This document shows positions 45,777-57,129 of a stretch of 64,000 bases of DNA, in pieces; position 1 is the stretch's first letter; every line of letters begins with the position of its first letter. Under the pieces are notes generated by a model that was not told the origin of the DNA, did not search any database, and worked only from the letters and a program-made list of their open reading frames with translations. The stretch is from Aselliscus stoliczkanus (Eukaryota; Chordata; Mammalia; Chiroptera; Hipposideridae). Location of the stretch: the NCBI GenBank assembly GCA_033961575.1, contig CM066727.1, positions 156,349,434 to 156,413,433 on the forward strand. The letters run 5' to 3'. The position numbers were made by a program, and so were the translations under genes.

Positions 45777-46779
45777 ATTTTAATGGAAAGAATAAGTGGA
45801 TGTGAGATCCATCTAGAATTAAGAAAATAGATTGAAATAAAGATCTAAAATAAGGCTGTTGATGCTGTCTCTCACTCATGTGGATGCCAGAGAAGTTTCC
45901 TTGTGACTGGAGCTTGTGTTTCTGTCTTGTTTGTCGTGGTAAATATCAGTCATGCCAAGCAAGGGCCCTCACAATGTCAGTCAGGTCATCATTAGAAATA
46001 AAGCATAGCTCAGGATCCCTCAATTATAGAGATCTGGAGGCTTTGTCATGGATCCAACTATAAGAAGGTAGAATCAAGACTAGAAAAAAGGGAAAGAAGC
46101 CACATTTACCTTGAAAAATGTCTGCATAAAATAATATAAAATATTATTATAATTTAAAAATTGTAAATTTGTCTACCACATGATAAAGAAATGAACATAA
46201 ATCTCAGTCTTTGATGAAGCTAGGACAATATAAATTGTCCCATAATAGGCGTAGGTTAGGCCTAGCCAGGCATTTAATAGCAGTATCCCTTTTAATTCCC
46301 ACAAAATTTCCAAAAGCCATTTACATATTAATTCCACCATGGCCTAAAGGGAAAATACTAAGTATCCTAAAACCAATCCTCCTGTAAGCCTAATGATTAA
46401 TTTCACAATGACAGGTTCACCTAAAATTCACGTTAATTAAATTCGTAACATCTTGTAATGTAATTAGATGATTTCAGCTCTTTTAGAGTTTTTTTATTTT
46501 TTCATCTGGTTAGGGGTCTGTCTTTATTTCTTTTAATTTTAATATCTAAGGAAATTATCTCAGAATATGATTGTCTGAAGTTCATATGTCTAAGAATTAT
46601 TAAATGTGATAGACTTTGGTTAATTATACATGAGTTCCACCCTTCTAAACCTGTTTTAATTCTTTGAGATGTATATTTTTAGATACCTCAAAAGATTCTT
46701 TTAGACAGAACCATCCCCGCTTTCTCAACTGGTAATTAATTTATTAGAATAAATTTTAAAAATAGTTGAATATATTCAC
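45777..46779. other. Intergenic sequence, no gene seen
   Basis: AT-rich, no coding family. Possible old LINE remnants. Confidence 0.35.
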
Positions 46780-46995
46780 ATTTAGCAAACTTACATAGCG
46801 CTATTCCCAAAACTTCACAAGTATTGACTCATTTCATCCTCATAATAGCCCAAGAATGTAGGTACTATCATTATTATTTTCGTCTTAGAGATGAAGAAAC
46901 TGAGGCATGTTAATTTAAATCACCTCAGTTTACATAGTTGATAAGTAGAGAAACCAGGATTTGAATCCAGATAATTAGATTCCAGGATCTGTATT
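46780..46995 (-). repeat. MIR element, antisense
   Basis: ATTGACTCATTTCATCCTCATAATAGCCC, GTAGGTACTATCATTATTATTTTCG, AGATGAAGAAACTGAGGC and AACCAGGATTTGAATCCAG follow the reversed MIR from end to start. Confidence 0.75.
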
Positions 46996-47010
46996 ATTAA
47001 AGGGATTTTA

Positions 47011-47120
47011 GGGCCGGCCGAGTGGTGCAGTGGTTAAGCACTGGCCTCGGAATCCAGTGGCCCCGGTTCGGGTCCCACATATGAGGGCCAGTGACACTGC
47101 CCTCAAAAAAAAAAGGGGGG
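47011..47120 (+). repeat. Short SINE, sense, with target duplication
   Basis: GGGCCGGCCGAGTGGTGCAGTGG head, B-box CGGTTCGGGTCCC, GCCCTC, A-run and G-run. Flanked by GGGATTTTA (47002-47010 and 47121-47129). Confidence 0.93.
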
Positions 47121-47129
47121 GGGATTTTA

Positions 47130-48870
47130 TATTAAAAGGAATGAACATTTTTAAAGCTTTTGGTATGTATTGCCAAACTGTTTTATAAGCAAGAATGGAG
47201 TACCATTTAATGAGCACTGATGTTAAAATTTAAAAAAAAATGGTTTTTTAATTTAATGGGTCAGAAATCGTACCTAATTGTTTTAAAATTATTGTTTGAT
47301 TACTAATGAAGTTTGAATGCTTTGGGATGGTTTTTTACCACCTCAACAAATATGAGTTCTTGTCCTTTTGTCTCTTAAAATCGTGGTGTTTTTGATGAAC
47401 TCTTTACATAATAAATTTAATATATCATTGCCTCTATACATTCATCTATTTCTTATCAGTTACTTGTTAAAAACAAGTAAGGTAGATTTTTTTTTTAATC
47501 GTACCAAAGTTTTCTGTTTGATGTAGTGAAATCTATCTTTCTCTTCATGATTTCTTGTATGACTTAGACAAAGCCCACAAGCTCAAATTCTTCTAATAGT
47601 CATACAGATAATGCAATGAAGTAACAATTGGGAGTCTCAGGACTGGGAAGGACTGGAGGCTTGTTCAAGCCAGAAGACCACCACTAAACTCCAATCAGTA
47701 GTTGGTGAGAATAGGCACAGTGCAGCAAAATCTTTCGATTGTTTTTCCCTGAGAAGCTAGAATCTAGATTTTTATGTCAGATATCCTTTAGAGGAAAGAC
47801 TGCGGGGCTTACTAAAACTCATCTATGTGGGACACAGGGCTGATGACTTATCATCTTTGGCTCAGAAATTCCCTTTCATTCAAAATTCAATTCTACTTTC
47901 TTCCTATTTTCTGTGGGTTTTTGAAATGTATTCAAAATTTTATACAACTATAATTAGGTTGTGGTGTGAAGCATCTAGTTGCTTCCTTAAAATAAACTAA
48001 AGGAAAGAGATTAATTTACATTTTTCAGTTGTCTTCCCTTGATCTCAAGTTTCTCTCTTTTCTTCTAGGAAAGCAGAAGCATAATGAAATAAAGAAATAT
48101 TAAATGTTATGATGGTGGTTTTTCTAATTCTAAAGGAACAATTGTCCCTTTTTCTCTGTATGATGAACTTACATTGAATCTTTCATTTTCTGATTAATAG
48201 AATGTAATTTGCTTGTTTGTTTGAAATTAAGACACAAAGCTCCGTACATAAATTGGAATTTAAAACTCCTTGAAATGCTAAAAAGAAAGCTAAATAGAAA
48301 AGGAGAATACACAAAATAATGCAAATATTTCAGAGGATTGAACAATCTAATCATGTATTAAATATTGCAAATTTGATAAATGCTAATGAATTTGATAAAT
48401 ACATTGAATTTCAGGCAGATTTCAGTTAGTGGGTTATATAGTTAGAAAGTGATCAACAAAAACCACACTGCTTAAATATTTATTTACTTGTTCAAAAATT
48501 ATTAATCAAAAGCTTACTCTGTGCTTGAGAACCAGTAGATATTTTTGTCCCACTATTATGATCCTGTATGTTTCCCTCACTATTTTGGTCCTGGGATTGA
48601 TTCTATGTTAATGAATACAAACATTTAAATGAGAATTATACCAGCATCAATGGATTCTTGATATGAAATTACTCTTAATAATTAATTCCATTAATCCAAA
48701 TTAATTCCTTGATCAGTTTTTTAGTGTAGTGCTTAGAATATTTCCAATTTTGTCATGTGAATAAAAATACTGAAATTATTTTGACCCAGACTAATTAATT
48801 TATATTTAACTTACCAACAGAGTTCTATTATATCAGTCTTTTGTCCAAATCAATTTTTACCATAATAATT
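47130..48870. other. AT-rich intergenic sequence, no gene seen
   Basis: No coding family, CpG cluster or young repeat. Runs of A/T and short chance frames only. Confidence 0.4.
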
Positions 48871-48877
48871 TCTGCTA

Positions 48878-48957
48878 TTGGGTCGTCGGGAAAGTCATGA
48901 CATATTTTTCTATGTTTTTCAATGCAAAATAGCGTCATGACTTTCCCGACGACCCAA
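48878..48957. mobile_element. 80-bp mariner-type MITE flanked by TA
   Basis: Starts TTGGGTCGTCGGGAAAGTC and ends with its exact reverse complement; the first and last 24 bases are perfect inverted repeats around a 32-base AT-rich middle. TA lies on both sides (48876-48877 and 48958-48959), the target duplication of Tc1/mariner elements. The size of 80 bp and TTGGGT-like ends recall the primate MADE1 MITE, but the sequence differs. It cannot move alone and must have been mobilised by a mariner transposase with matching ends. The perfect ends mean it is young. Confidence 0.93.
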
Positions 48958-48959
48958 TA

Positions 48960-50190
48960 CTATGAGCTTTCTTATGTGGGCATTATTTTTATCCAGTCCC
49001 ATTTTTCCAAGTCAAAATTCATAGATCTAAATCTTACCACATACAGTTTTACCTATTTTCAGTTTTATTTTGTATTGATTATTTCTATCAGTTATATTTA
49101 GTATTTATTTCTTAGCTAATCCATGATAAAATTGGCGACTATCTCAGTATTGGTCTATTGTCAAGAATTGTCTATTATAAAGCCAATTTAATTCTACTGT
49201 TTGTGTATAAACTGTCCACAGCACTTGTGGCTCAAAGAGCAAATGATGGGATTGAAAGAGCTTACTTCTAAAAAAAAAAAAATTAAGCTCTTTTCACTAA
49301 AAGAAATGGGGGGAAATTCTAGGTTACTGGGGACATTTTGCTGAGGATGTGGCATATGATCTGCGCCACAAAAGATGAAAAAGAATTCACCAGATGACAA
49401 CAGGGGTGAAGGACATTACATAGAAAATAATGAGCATGGGTAAAAATATGGAGGCAAGAAAAGCGTGTACACAGTAGGCACCAAATAAAGACTGAACAAA
49501 TGAATGGATTTGTGTATGGTAAATAGTAACTAGAGTATAGGGTATGTAAAGTGGATAGAGGAAGTTAAAATGAGATCATGAAAGGCTAATTGGATATGGA
49601 GCCAAGTCAGCAAGAAGTGAAGAAGTCACCCTGTCTCCCATTTAAATGAGTGGAAGTATCTTGACGCTATTAAACAAGAAAGCAAACACAGAAGAAGGAA
49701 GCATAGTCTCTAGTCCACTCTGCTTTGCTGACATTTTGAGCTGAAACGAGAACTGATGCACTAGAATCTGTCCTGTTTCCAAAGAAAAGATTTTTTATTA
49801 TTCCCTTGGTCAGTCACTTTGATGCTTTGAAATCTCTAATTAAAATTAGTGAAGTATGCCTTTTGTCTAACCTAATACTCTTGTTGCACTTAACCTCCAT
49901 TTCCTATTGTTCTGTCTTGTGAGATTTGAACTACAGCTGGTCACCATATTTGAATAGGGATATTTCCCAGAATGTTCTTTCTTAACCTCTTAAATCCTTT
50001 TTTCAGTGTTTTTCCGATTCAGCCCCCTTCATAGTATATAATGTTTTGTTTCAGGGATGATCGGGTCAGCCTGTTGACCAAGGGCTTTATATACATTGAA
50101 TTTTTTAAAATGTAAAATGTATGTGCTTATTTAATTCTTGTTATACTTTTTTCCATATCCCCAATCAATTTCTTCTTTAGTTGTTTCTTT
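48960..50190. other. AT-rich intergenic sequence, no gene seen
   Basis: No coding family. An L2-like end is possible at 49460-49510 (ACACAGTAGGCACCAAATAAAGACTGAACAAATGAATGG). Confidence 0.35.
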
Positions 50191-50210
50191 TCTTATTCCT
50201 GGAAACTTTT

Positions 50211-50311
50211 TTTTTTTGAAGGCAGTGTCTCTGGCCCTCATATCTGGGACCCGAACCGGAGCCACTGGCTTCCCAAGCCAGTGCTCAACCACCGCGCCAC
50301 TCGGCCGGCCC
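50211..50311 (-). repeat. Short SINE, antisense, with target duplication
   Basis: GGCCGGCCGAGTGGCGCGGTGG head on the minus strand with slight divergence (GAAGGCAGTGTCTCTGGCC). Flanked by TATTCCTGGAAACTTT (50194-50209 and 50312-50327). Confidence 0.93.
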
Positions 50312-50619
50312 TATTCCTGGAAACTTTAAATATAATGAGGAAATAAGGAGAGCAAGGTGTGGTAAAAGGGCTGTGAATATTTAGCCTGAGGAAAAAGGCT
50401 AAAATGGTAAATATATGTATTCAAATCTCAAAGGGACTCCCCCCCCATAATAAATCTTTCTTTACCATGGATCAAATTTAAAGAATGAGGAATATAACGA
50501 TAATGAAATGTGGATTGTAACATATGTGTGTGCACACATGCATGTGGTGTATGTGTTCCTGACTAAATAAGACATTAATTAATAGTATAATCTACAGGAG
50601 GTAGTGGCCTCTCTGCCCT

Positions 50620-50850
50620 ATGCACCTTGGTTTAGTGGAAAAGGTACTGTAAGGACTTAAAGGCCCAGTCTGAGTTTCATTACTTTCATTTACTAGCTGT
50701 ATGACCTTGGGCGATAACTTTAGCTCTCTGAGCCTCAATTTTCCTCATCTGTAAAACAGAGATAGTATCCACCTCATAGGACTTTTGTAAGCATTAAATG
50801 GCATAATACATGTGAATATGCTTTGTAAACTATTAATTGCTATAAATGGT
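50620..50850 (+). repeat. MIR element
   Basis: CTAGCTGTATGACCTTGGGCGATAACTTTAGCTCTCTGAGCCTCAATTTTCCTCATCTGTAAAACAGAGATAGTA... is a clear sense MIR core with its 3' part. Confidence 0.8.
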
Positions 50851-51008
50851 TAAAGAAGTTTTATCTGAGTAGACATTCACAGGAATGATTTGAGGGATTC
50901 CAAGGGATTATATAAACTAAAAGGGGCACTGTCTCTTCCAGAGACGGCCCCAGCGTCAGATGTCCTCCCTGGGGTAGCTCATCCTCAGGGTCCATGAGAT
51001 TGTCTTTC

Positions 51009-51094
51009 TTACCTATTACAGTGAAACGGACCATTTCCAGTCATAGCAACATTACCTATTACAGTGAAACGGACCATTTCCAGTCATAGCAACA
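51009..51094. repeat. Exact tandem duplication of 43 bp
   Basis: The 43-base segment beginning TTACCTATTACAGTG and ending CAGTCATAGCAACA occurs twice back to back (51009-51051 and 51052-51094) without a mismatch. Confidence 0.97.
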
Positions 51095-51565
51095 GAATGA
51101 GGCAAGACATGATTTCCACAAGATTGTCCTATTTTATGTCTGATCCATAATATATGGAATCAGTTCCCAACTGAGGGATTTTTAGGTTATTGCTAGAGCA
51201 AAGATGAACAGTGGGGTCAGACGTGTTTCCTGTAACATGATTTCCTCCTAACTGAAGAAGTTTAGGTAGAAATTCTGGCTTCCTTAAAGGTTGAGGCAGA
51301 AACACAGAGAGGGAGAAATTCATCCTACTCCTAGAAATACCTTCTGCAAATAATGATAATTCTACCCTTTCCTTTTTACTCCTATGGTGTGCTTAGCCAG
51401 TTGGTACCAGCTCTCAAGAGCTAAGTTAAATTTTCGGAAATGTTAAGAATTGGTTGTTAACCACAGCCATTATACACAAATTATTTAAACTTACTACTAA
51501 ATAAATTATGTTACAAAACAAAGGTAATAAATACTCAGAATTCATCACTTCCTAAGTTTTTTCAC

Positions 51566-52227
51566 TGTCGCATCATGCGCAGCTGGGTCTGGCTTTCTCG
51601 AGAGGACCAGTGGGGACTCAGAAACAGAAATAAAGAGCACGAGACAAAGTATAGTTTAAAAGCAATGTGAGCCAGAGGTCTCAGTGTCTTAGGTGACAAA
51701 GAGCCCAGAACCTGGTGATACTGCAGCTTTTATTGAGTACACACAGGGAAGGAGCATTGTTCTTTCCGTGGTCTGTAATTCGCATACGTCACCCAAAGAA
51801 TTAGCCAAATCACCCTACGTCCCACAGACCACCTCAACCGAGAGACTCCTGACCAATACAACAATGCTTCCTAGGGGAACAGTTAATGATTCACTATGAC
51901 GCTTAAAGACAAGAATGCTTGGAGGACTGATGTTATTGTTTGGGAAGATTTCTCTTCTTAGGAAGGCTGTTAGCTCTGCAGGTAAGGGGTCACAGGCCCT
52001 TATGCCCCTTATGCTTCACCTCCATGATTCCTCCCAGGGTACCCCTTGGACGGTGCCTGGCTTGGGTAGTGCGCATATAGGGTCTTACCCGTCATTGACT
52101 ATCCCGCCCTCTCTCTTGGGGTCCCATGGGGTTTTGCCATAAGTATAGTGAAAATCCTGTCCCCGCGAGGATCTGCTGTTATGGACTGACGCAGGGAGGC
52201 AGATGGCGAGGCTGCTGTGAGACCACA
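51566..52227 (-). mobile_element. Solo LTR of an endogenous retrovirus, antisense, 662 bp
   Basis: Bounded by TG...CA and an exact 6-bp duplication TTTCAC (51560-51565 and 52228-52233). On the minus strand it starts TGTGGTCTCACAG and ends GCATGATGCGACA. The polyadenylation signal AATAAAAGC is at about 51728-51736, so R/U5 is about 165 bases. The 6-bp duplication favours a class II (betaretrovirus-like) ERV. No gag, pol or env sequence adjoins it, so it is the product of LTR-LTR recombination. CpGs are still common, suggesting moderate age. Confidence 0.85.
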
Positions 52228-52534
52228 TTTCACTACATTTTACTATTATCTATGCTCTCAAGGTTATTTACATCATTGTATTTGTATGTTTGGAAAAAAA
52301 CATATAATAGTGACATAATATGGGTCCCTTCCTAACTCCATGTTTAATGGTGTCACATTTCTAGCTTGAAGTAGGTCATGGTGGGAGTATGTACACCATG
52401 GAAATTGGACAAATCAGGTGCCCCTTGCAGACCTATCTGTTAAACAGTACCAACACACCACTCCTTTAGTTCATTTGTCAAATGCTTTGGCTAGTCCTTG
52501 TAGGGCATCCAAAATCCCGAAGCTGTGAGGATAG

Positions 52535-52720
52535 TAGACAATGCAGCTTCTGGAATTGGACTGCATACAGATTTGAATTCAGGCTTTACTGCTTACTCAC
52601 TGTGTGACATTGGACAAATTACTGACCCTTTCCGTGTATCTATAAAATAAGAATAAAAGAAAGACTACCTATACCATAGTATTGTTTTGAAGCTTAAAAA
52701 CTTACTACCTATAACACATG
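52535..52720 (+). repeat. MIR element
   Basis: GCAGCTTCTGGAATTGGACTGCATACAGATTTGAATTCAGGC, CTCACTGTGTGACATTGGACAAATTACTGACCC, ATCTATAAAATAAGAATAA: sense MIR. Confidence 0.75.
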
Positions 52721-53087
52721 CAGAACATGCAATACTAACATATAGTATGTATGATGATTATATTAGGTTAGATACATTTTTAAATCGTTACATGGAAGCC
52801 TCTTTCTAGTCCTAGTTTGCCACATGGTTCCTAGGTCCTTTATCATGTTTGTCTCTGCACATAGTTCCCTTGGTGGATGATCATTTAAAATAGAGCTCTC
52901 CAAACAAGATACAATATTTCAGGTACAGCCCGGGCCACAGGAAGTACAATAGAATCTCCCTTGGTTCATAAGATGGTTCCACTTTTGCTGCCTATAATAG
53001 CCCTGACTTTTTCAGTGCCCATGACACTGCTAACTCACATGGAGTTTTCTGAAATTCTTATCTTTTTCATTCCTTTGTCTCCAGTCT

Positions 53088-53530
53088 GTTTTTTTTTTTT
53101 TAAGATTTTATTGGGGAATTGGGGAGGGGAACAGTGGTGGGGAATTGGAGGAGGGGACCAGCAGAGTTGTTGTTGTTCTTCAATGTTCCTTGTGGAGGGC
53201 GCCAGTCGCCTTCTGGCTTCCCATCGGCAGATTGTGGCCTCTGAGCTCAAGGTGCTCTGTTCAATCTTAGTTGCAGGTGGGCATAGCCACAATCCCAAGC
53301 GGGAGTCGAACCCGGCAGCTCTGAGTTCAATCTTTTTTTTTTTTAGTTGTGTATGGGTGTAGCCCACCATTGAACAGGCAATCTTGTTGTTGAGCCATCC
53401 TGCCACCTGTTGGCAGCTCAGCTAGGGTGCAGCGTTCACTGGCCCATGTAGGAATCAAACCGGTGGCCCTATTGCTCAGAGCATGTGCTCTAAACCAACT
53501 TTCAACCAACTGAGCCACTTGGAAGGCCCC
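53088..53530 (-). repeat. Composite SINE with two tRNA-like units, antisense
   Basis: On the minus strand: a second-family head (GGGCCTTCCAAGTGGCTCAGTTGG, B-box CGGTTTGATTCC, CAACAGGTGGCAGGATGGCTCAAC; 53390-53530), a linker with an A-run (about 53330-53389), a second unit with B-box-like CCGGGTTCGACTCCC (53293-53310) and a T+ tail (CCAATAAAATCTTAAAAA) at 53095-53110. The flanks share TCTGTTTTT. This is a fusion of two SINE families rather than one known unit. Confidence 0.75.
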
Positions 53531-53625
53531 CGAATCTGTTTTTATACAAGTAGGTAGCACCTATACACAGCTACCTCATCTGTGCCTTTCCTGTCCTCCC
53601 TCCTCAAGCAGACCCTAGATGGGGG

Positions 53626-54563
53626 ATGGAAGGGGGCGGGCACAGTGACAGTTTATCCTCATGGGCTTTGAGCAGAGCTCCCTTTCCACTCAGGCACTGC
53701 TCTTTGCCCTCTTTCTAGTCCTCTACAGCATTGCCACAGCCATGAATTGCCTCATCTTCTTCTTTACCTGGACAGACCCCAGGCGTAACAGCCCCACGTA
53801 CTTCTTCCGTGGCCACCTGTCCTTCCTGGGTATCTGCTTCATCACCACAGCCATCCTGCAGATGCTTATCCACCTGGTGGTCAAGAACCACATTCTCTCT
53901 TTGCCCCGTTTGACGCAGGTGTATCTGATGTTTGGTGTGGCTGTGGCCGAGTGCCTCCTGTTAGCTTTTGTGGCCTGTAACTGTTATGTTGCCATCTGCC
54001 ACCAGTTTAACTATGCCTAGATCATGGGCCAACAGGTCTGTGTGAGGCTACTGAGTACTGCCTGGTTCTTCAGGCTGACCAATGGCATCTTGCTTGATTA
54101 CATGATATTTCGTGGTCCATTCTGTGGAGACAACCACATAGAAAACTTCTTCTGTGAGGCCGCATAGTGATCACCCTCTCTTGTGGAGACCCCATTTCTA
54201 TCTGAGGGTGATCTCTGCTGATGTGATCGTGGTGCTGCTAAGCCCCATGGAGCTCACTGTCATCTCCTCTGCCCTCATCCAGGCCTTCATCTTCAGCAGA
54301 GCCTCCTCCTTAGGTCGGGGGAAGACCTTGTCTACTTGCACCTCCTATCTGACTGCAGCCAGCTTTTTCTATACCTTGGCCATGTTCTCTTACATGAACA
54401 CCCACAGCACCCATGGCTCTGACAAAGACAAGCCTTTCTCCCTCCTCTACACCATCATCAGCCCATGTGCAAACCCATCATCTACAATTTTTGAAACAAG
54501 AAAACGAAGGTCATGATGAGGGCCCTTGGACAGACCAGCCTGGCCCAGGCAGAGTCTGTCTAG
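53626..54563 (+). pseudogene. OR10AD1: OR10AD1 olfactory receptor pseudogene
   Basis: The remnant of a single-exon class II odorant receptor of about 315 codons, nearest to OR10AD1 as I recall it: QSSLSTQALLFALFL (TM1 start), AMNCLIFFFTWTD, NSPTYFFRGHLSFL (the PMYFFL motif), CFITTAILQMLIHLV, TQVYLMFGVAVAECLLLAF (TM3), FRGPFCGDNHIENFFCEA (loop 2), GRGKTLSTCTSYLT, FSYMNTHSTHGSDKDK and a C-terminus ending RALGQTSLAQAESV. Lesions: a 2-bp loss near 53651 just after the start, TAG at 54018-54020, 1-bp losses near 54162, 54190 and 54463, and TGA at 54492-54494. The DRY motif after TM3 reads NCY. The former stop is TAG at 54561-54563. It would have been a cilium-membrane receptor in olfactory neurons. 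Orientation relative to H1-7 agrees with human 12q13.11. Confidence 0.93.
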
Positions 54564-54569
54564 CCAGAA

Positions 54570-56775
54570 GGCTCTCCTGCTCCCTCCTCTAGCCCTGACG
54601 GTTGGGTAACTCACGAATGCTGAAAGGCTCCAAGAAAGAGTACTCATAGCTTCTTTGGTACCAGCATCAGATCTGGAAGATCCTATTGATGTCTAAGGCT
54701 CATCTGTCTGACTTTACTTCAAGCATTATTTTCTTTTGGGCCTTCCTCAGGAGAATTTGAGACTTTCCTGAGCTTTTATTTCTTCTACATTCTCACAACA
54801 GGATCTGATAAATACCTAAGTGCATTTAACTCCACTTCATTTTATTTGTTTAGTACTTTGACAAGCTATTATTCCCAGCCCGAGTTTTGCATACACATAT
54901 AGGAGTAAACTTTTCTCCTCTTTCAACTTATCATTTCAGTCTACTTTTCTTTCTCATATTCCACTCTCATATCCTCATCCATCCTGCTTCTATATGAGAA
55001 AAGTAGGGAAAGAAGAAAAAGATAATTAAAGAGCAGTTTGATATTAAGAAAAGTCCGTTAGAGAAAAGAAGGAAAAGAAAAACTAAGGATCAGCAGCCTG
55101 AACTCCATCTTCTTAGCCTCCACTAGTCCTTGAGGCAGAATTTGTGCTGGCATTAAATTGCCAACACTGCATTCTGTTTATACTTGTGTTTTGTTGGGGA
55201 AGGACAGGTGTGTCAAACCCCTTTTCCTAAAGCCTCTAGTTTCCAAAGTAACATGACTGCTTGGTATTTCCCTTCAGATCCAAGTAGTAAATGCCTCTAC
55301 CAAGCTTCTCAGACTACCAGTTTCCTTCCGTTATTCATACCTCAAATTAACTCCCCTCTCCCTACAGCCTTCCTTTTTCTCAACTATCTTTCATTTCATT
55401 GCAACTCAATTCTATTCTGCCTTACCTCCTCATCTTAAATGGATCCATTTCATTTCCTGTACTTTAAAGACTATCTCTCCACGCTGCCTTCCCCGTTGCA
55501 GAAGCCTTTGTATTTGCAACCCTGACCTCTCTGGTTTCCGCTAGCTTCTCTCCTTAACCAAACCCAGCATCCCTTAAGAGGGTATTATATTCTCAGCTGT
55601 TCTCTTCCTTTGAAAATTCCATCTTTCTCATGCCCCTTTCACAATAGATAGGAAAGAAAAGGAAAAGCCTGTTCTTTATTTTCTGGTGCCACTTCCATAA
55701 GATGAATGCAAAACATTTAGGATGCCCTCAAATAGATGTACTACCTTTTCCACATCTTTATATCGCATATTACTCTCTGCAATGACATAAGGCAGTAGCT
55801 TCACTCAACAAGCTCTAATCCTTTGAGTCCAAATTGGTGAATCTCTAGATATCATGGGACATGTGAGAAGCACTTCTTAGAGAGGTGGAAGAAATGAGAC
55901 ACCATTGTAATCAAGAAGAAACAATAAGTGCAGAACTTAAAGGTTTCCATTATCAAAGAAAAATTAGACTAGGCAAAGTTAAATGGGCAAGAAAGACTTT
56001 AATACTATTGCAATAGGAGATCGAACTTAACTCTGCTGAAACAAGTGGCTGGGGAGTTTTTTAGAGCTGCAGTGAGGGGGCCTCACCCCAACGAAAAGTA
56101 AGCTTATTGGCGGTAGTTTCACAATTTTGAACAAGGCACCCACTGAAGTTTTGCTCTTACCCTTCCACTGAGACTAGGAAATAGGAGTGCTATCTTCCTT
56201 GAGGATTACATTTCAAAGGGATGGCTCCCAGGCCCTTGAGAAAGACATTCCCTGGGTCTTAGAGTTAGGAAGGGGCTTTTAAGGAGATTTATATACATTT
56301 CAAAGGGGCAGAGAAAGAATTTGCAATTACAAGTAAATGCTCTGAGAAATGGGAGGTCAGGGGCCTATGGTCAAGAAGAAACCTGTCTACAGTTTAGTCA
56401 AGTGGAAAGAGGAATGTTAAGGTCTTCCTGGTCACCATGGAGAACAAAAGAAGGGCTTATTCTTCCCCGTAGGATTTCAGCTTCTTCAGTTTGAAAATTA
56501 CTGTTTCAATGAGCCTTTAAAAGTAAAAAAGTTTAAAGAAAAAAAGCTAAGAAAAAAATAAAGGAAGAAAAGGAAAGGGTGCTTTTTTAAGTTTTCTGAA
56601 AAATAATTTTGTAGCTTACATTTGTGCGGCACTGGTGTTCACTGACATAAACAAGACACAGTTCTAGCTTTTAAGCTCACATATACGGCAGACAAGAACA
56701 AATAATGGTAATGGAAAGGGGAAAGGTGGTAAGATGCCTATAAAAAGTACGTTGGGAGGGCAGATGGTAACAGCA
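54570..56775. other. Intergenic sequence, no gene seen
   Basis: No known coding frame. C/T-rich tract near 55330-55480. The part at about 55960-56520 (AGAAAGACTTTAATACTATTGCAATAGGAG... GGAGTTTTTTAGAGCTGCAGTGAGGGG) looks like an old LTR-type repeat I cannot name. Confidence 0.35.
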
Positions 56776-56965
56776 GCTTACATTTATTAAGCACTTATAT
56801 TCTAACAGCTTTACATTTACTCTTCATAAAACCCTAGTATTACCTCCATTTTGAGATGTAAAGCCGAGGCTCATAGAGGTTAAGTGATTCGCTCAAAATC
56901 ACACCGCATTTCAAATGGCACAGCGGCAATTCTAACTGGGGCACCAGTTCCAGAGGTAACACTCA
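56775..56965 (-). repeat. MIR element, antisense
   Basis: TTACATTTATTAAGCACTTATATTC, TAAAACCCTAGTATTACCTCC, CCGAGGCTCATAGAGGTTAAGTGATTCGCTCAAAATCACACC: the reversed MIR order. Confidence 0.7.
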
Positions 56966-57129
56966 TAAGGAGGTAATGGAATAACTGCCGAAGAATGGGG
57001 CAGGTTTTATACCAAGGAGGCGATATGACAACTAATTCTTAAAGAATAAGCGGTGATGTGTAAGGTAGAAAATGGGATCAGAGGGGATAGAAGCCAGGGA
57101 GGAGTAATTCCAAGCAAGAGGAACTGCAT

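Noticed and set aside
54154..54516. Separate gene on the plus strand (120 codons)
   Set aside because: It is the frameshifted second half of the OR10AD1 pseudogene.
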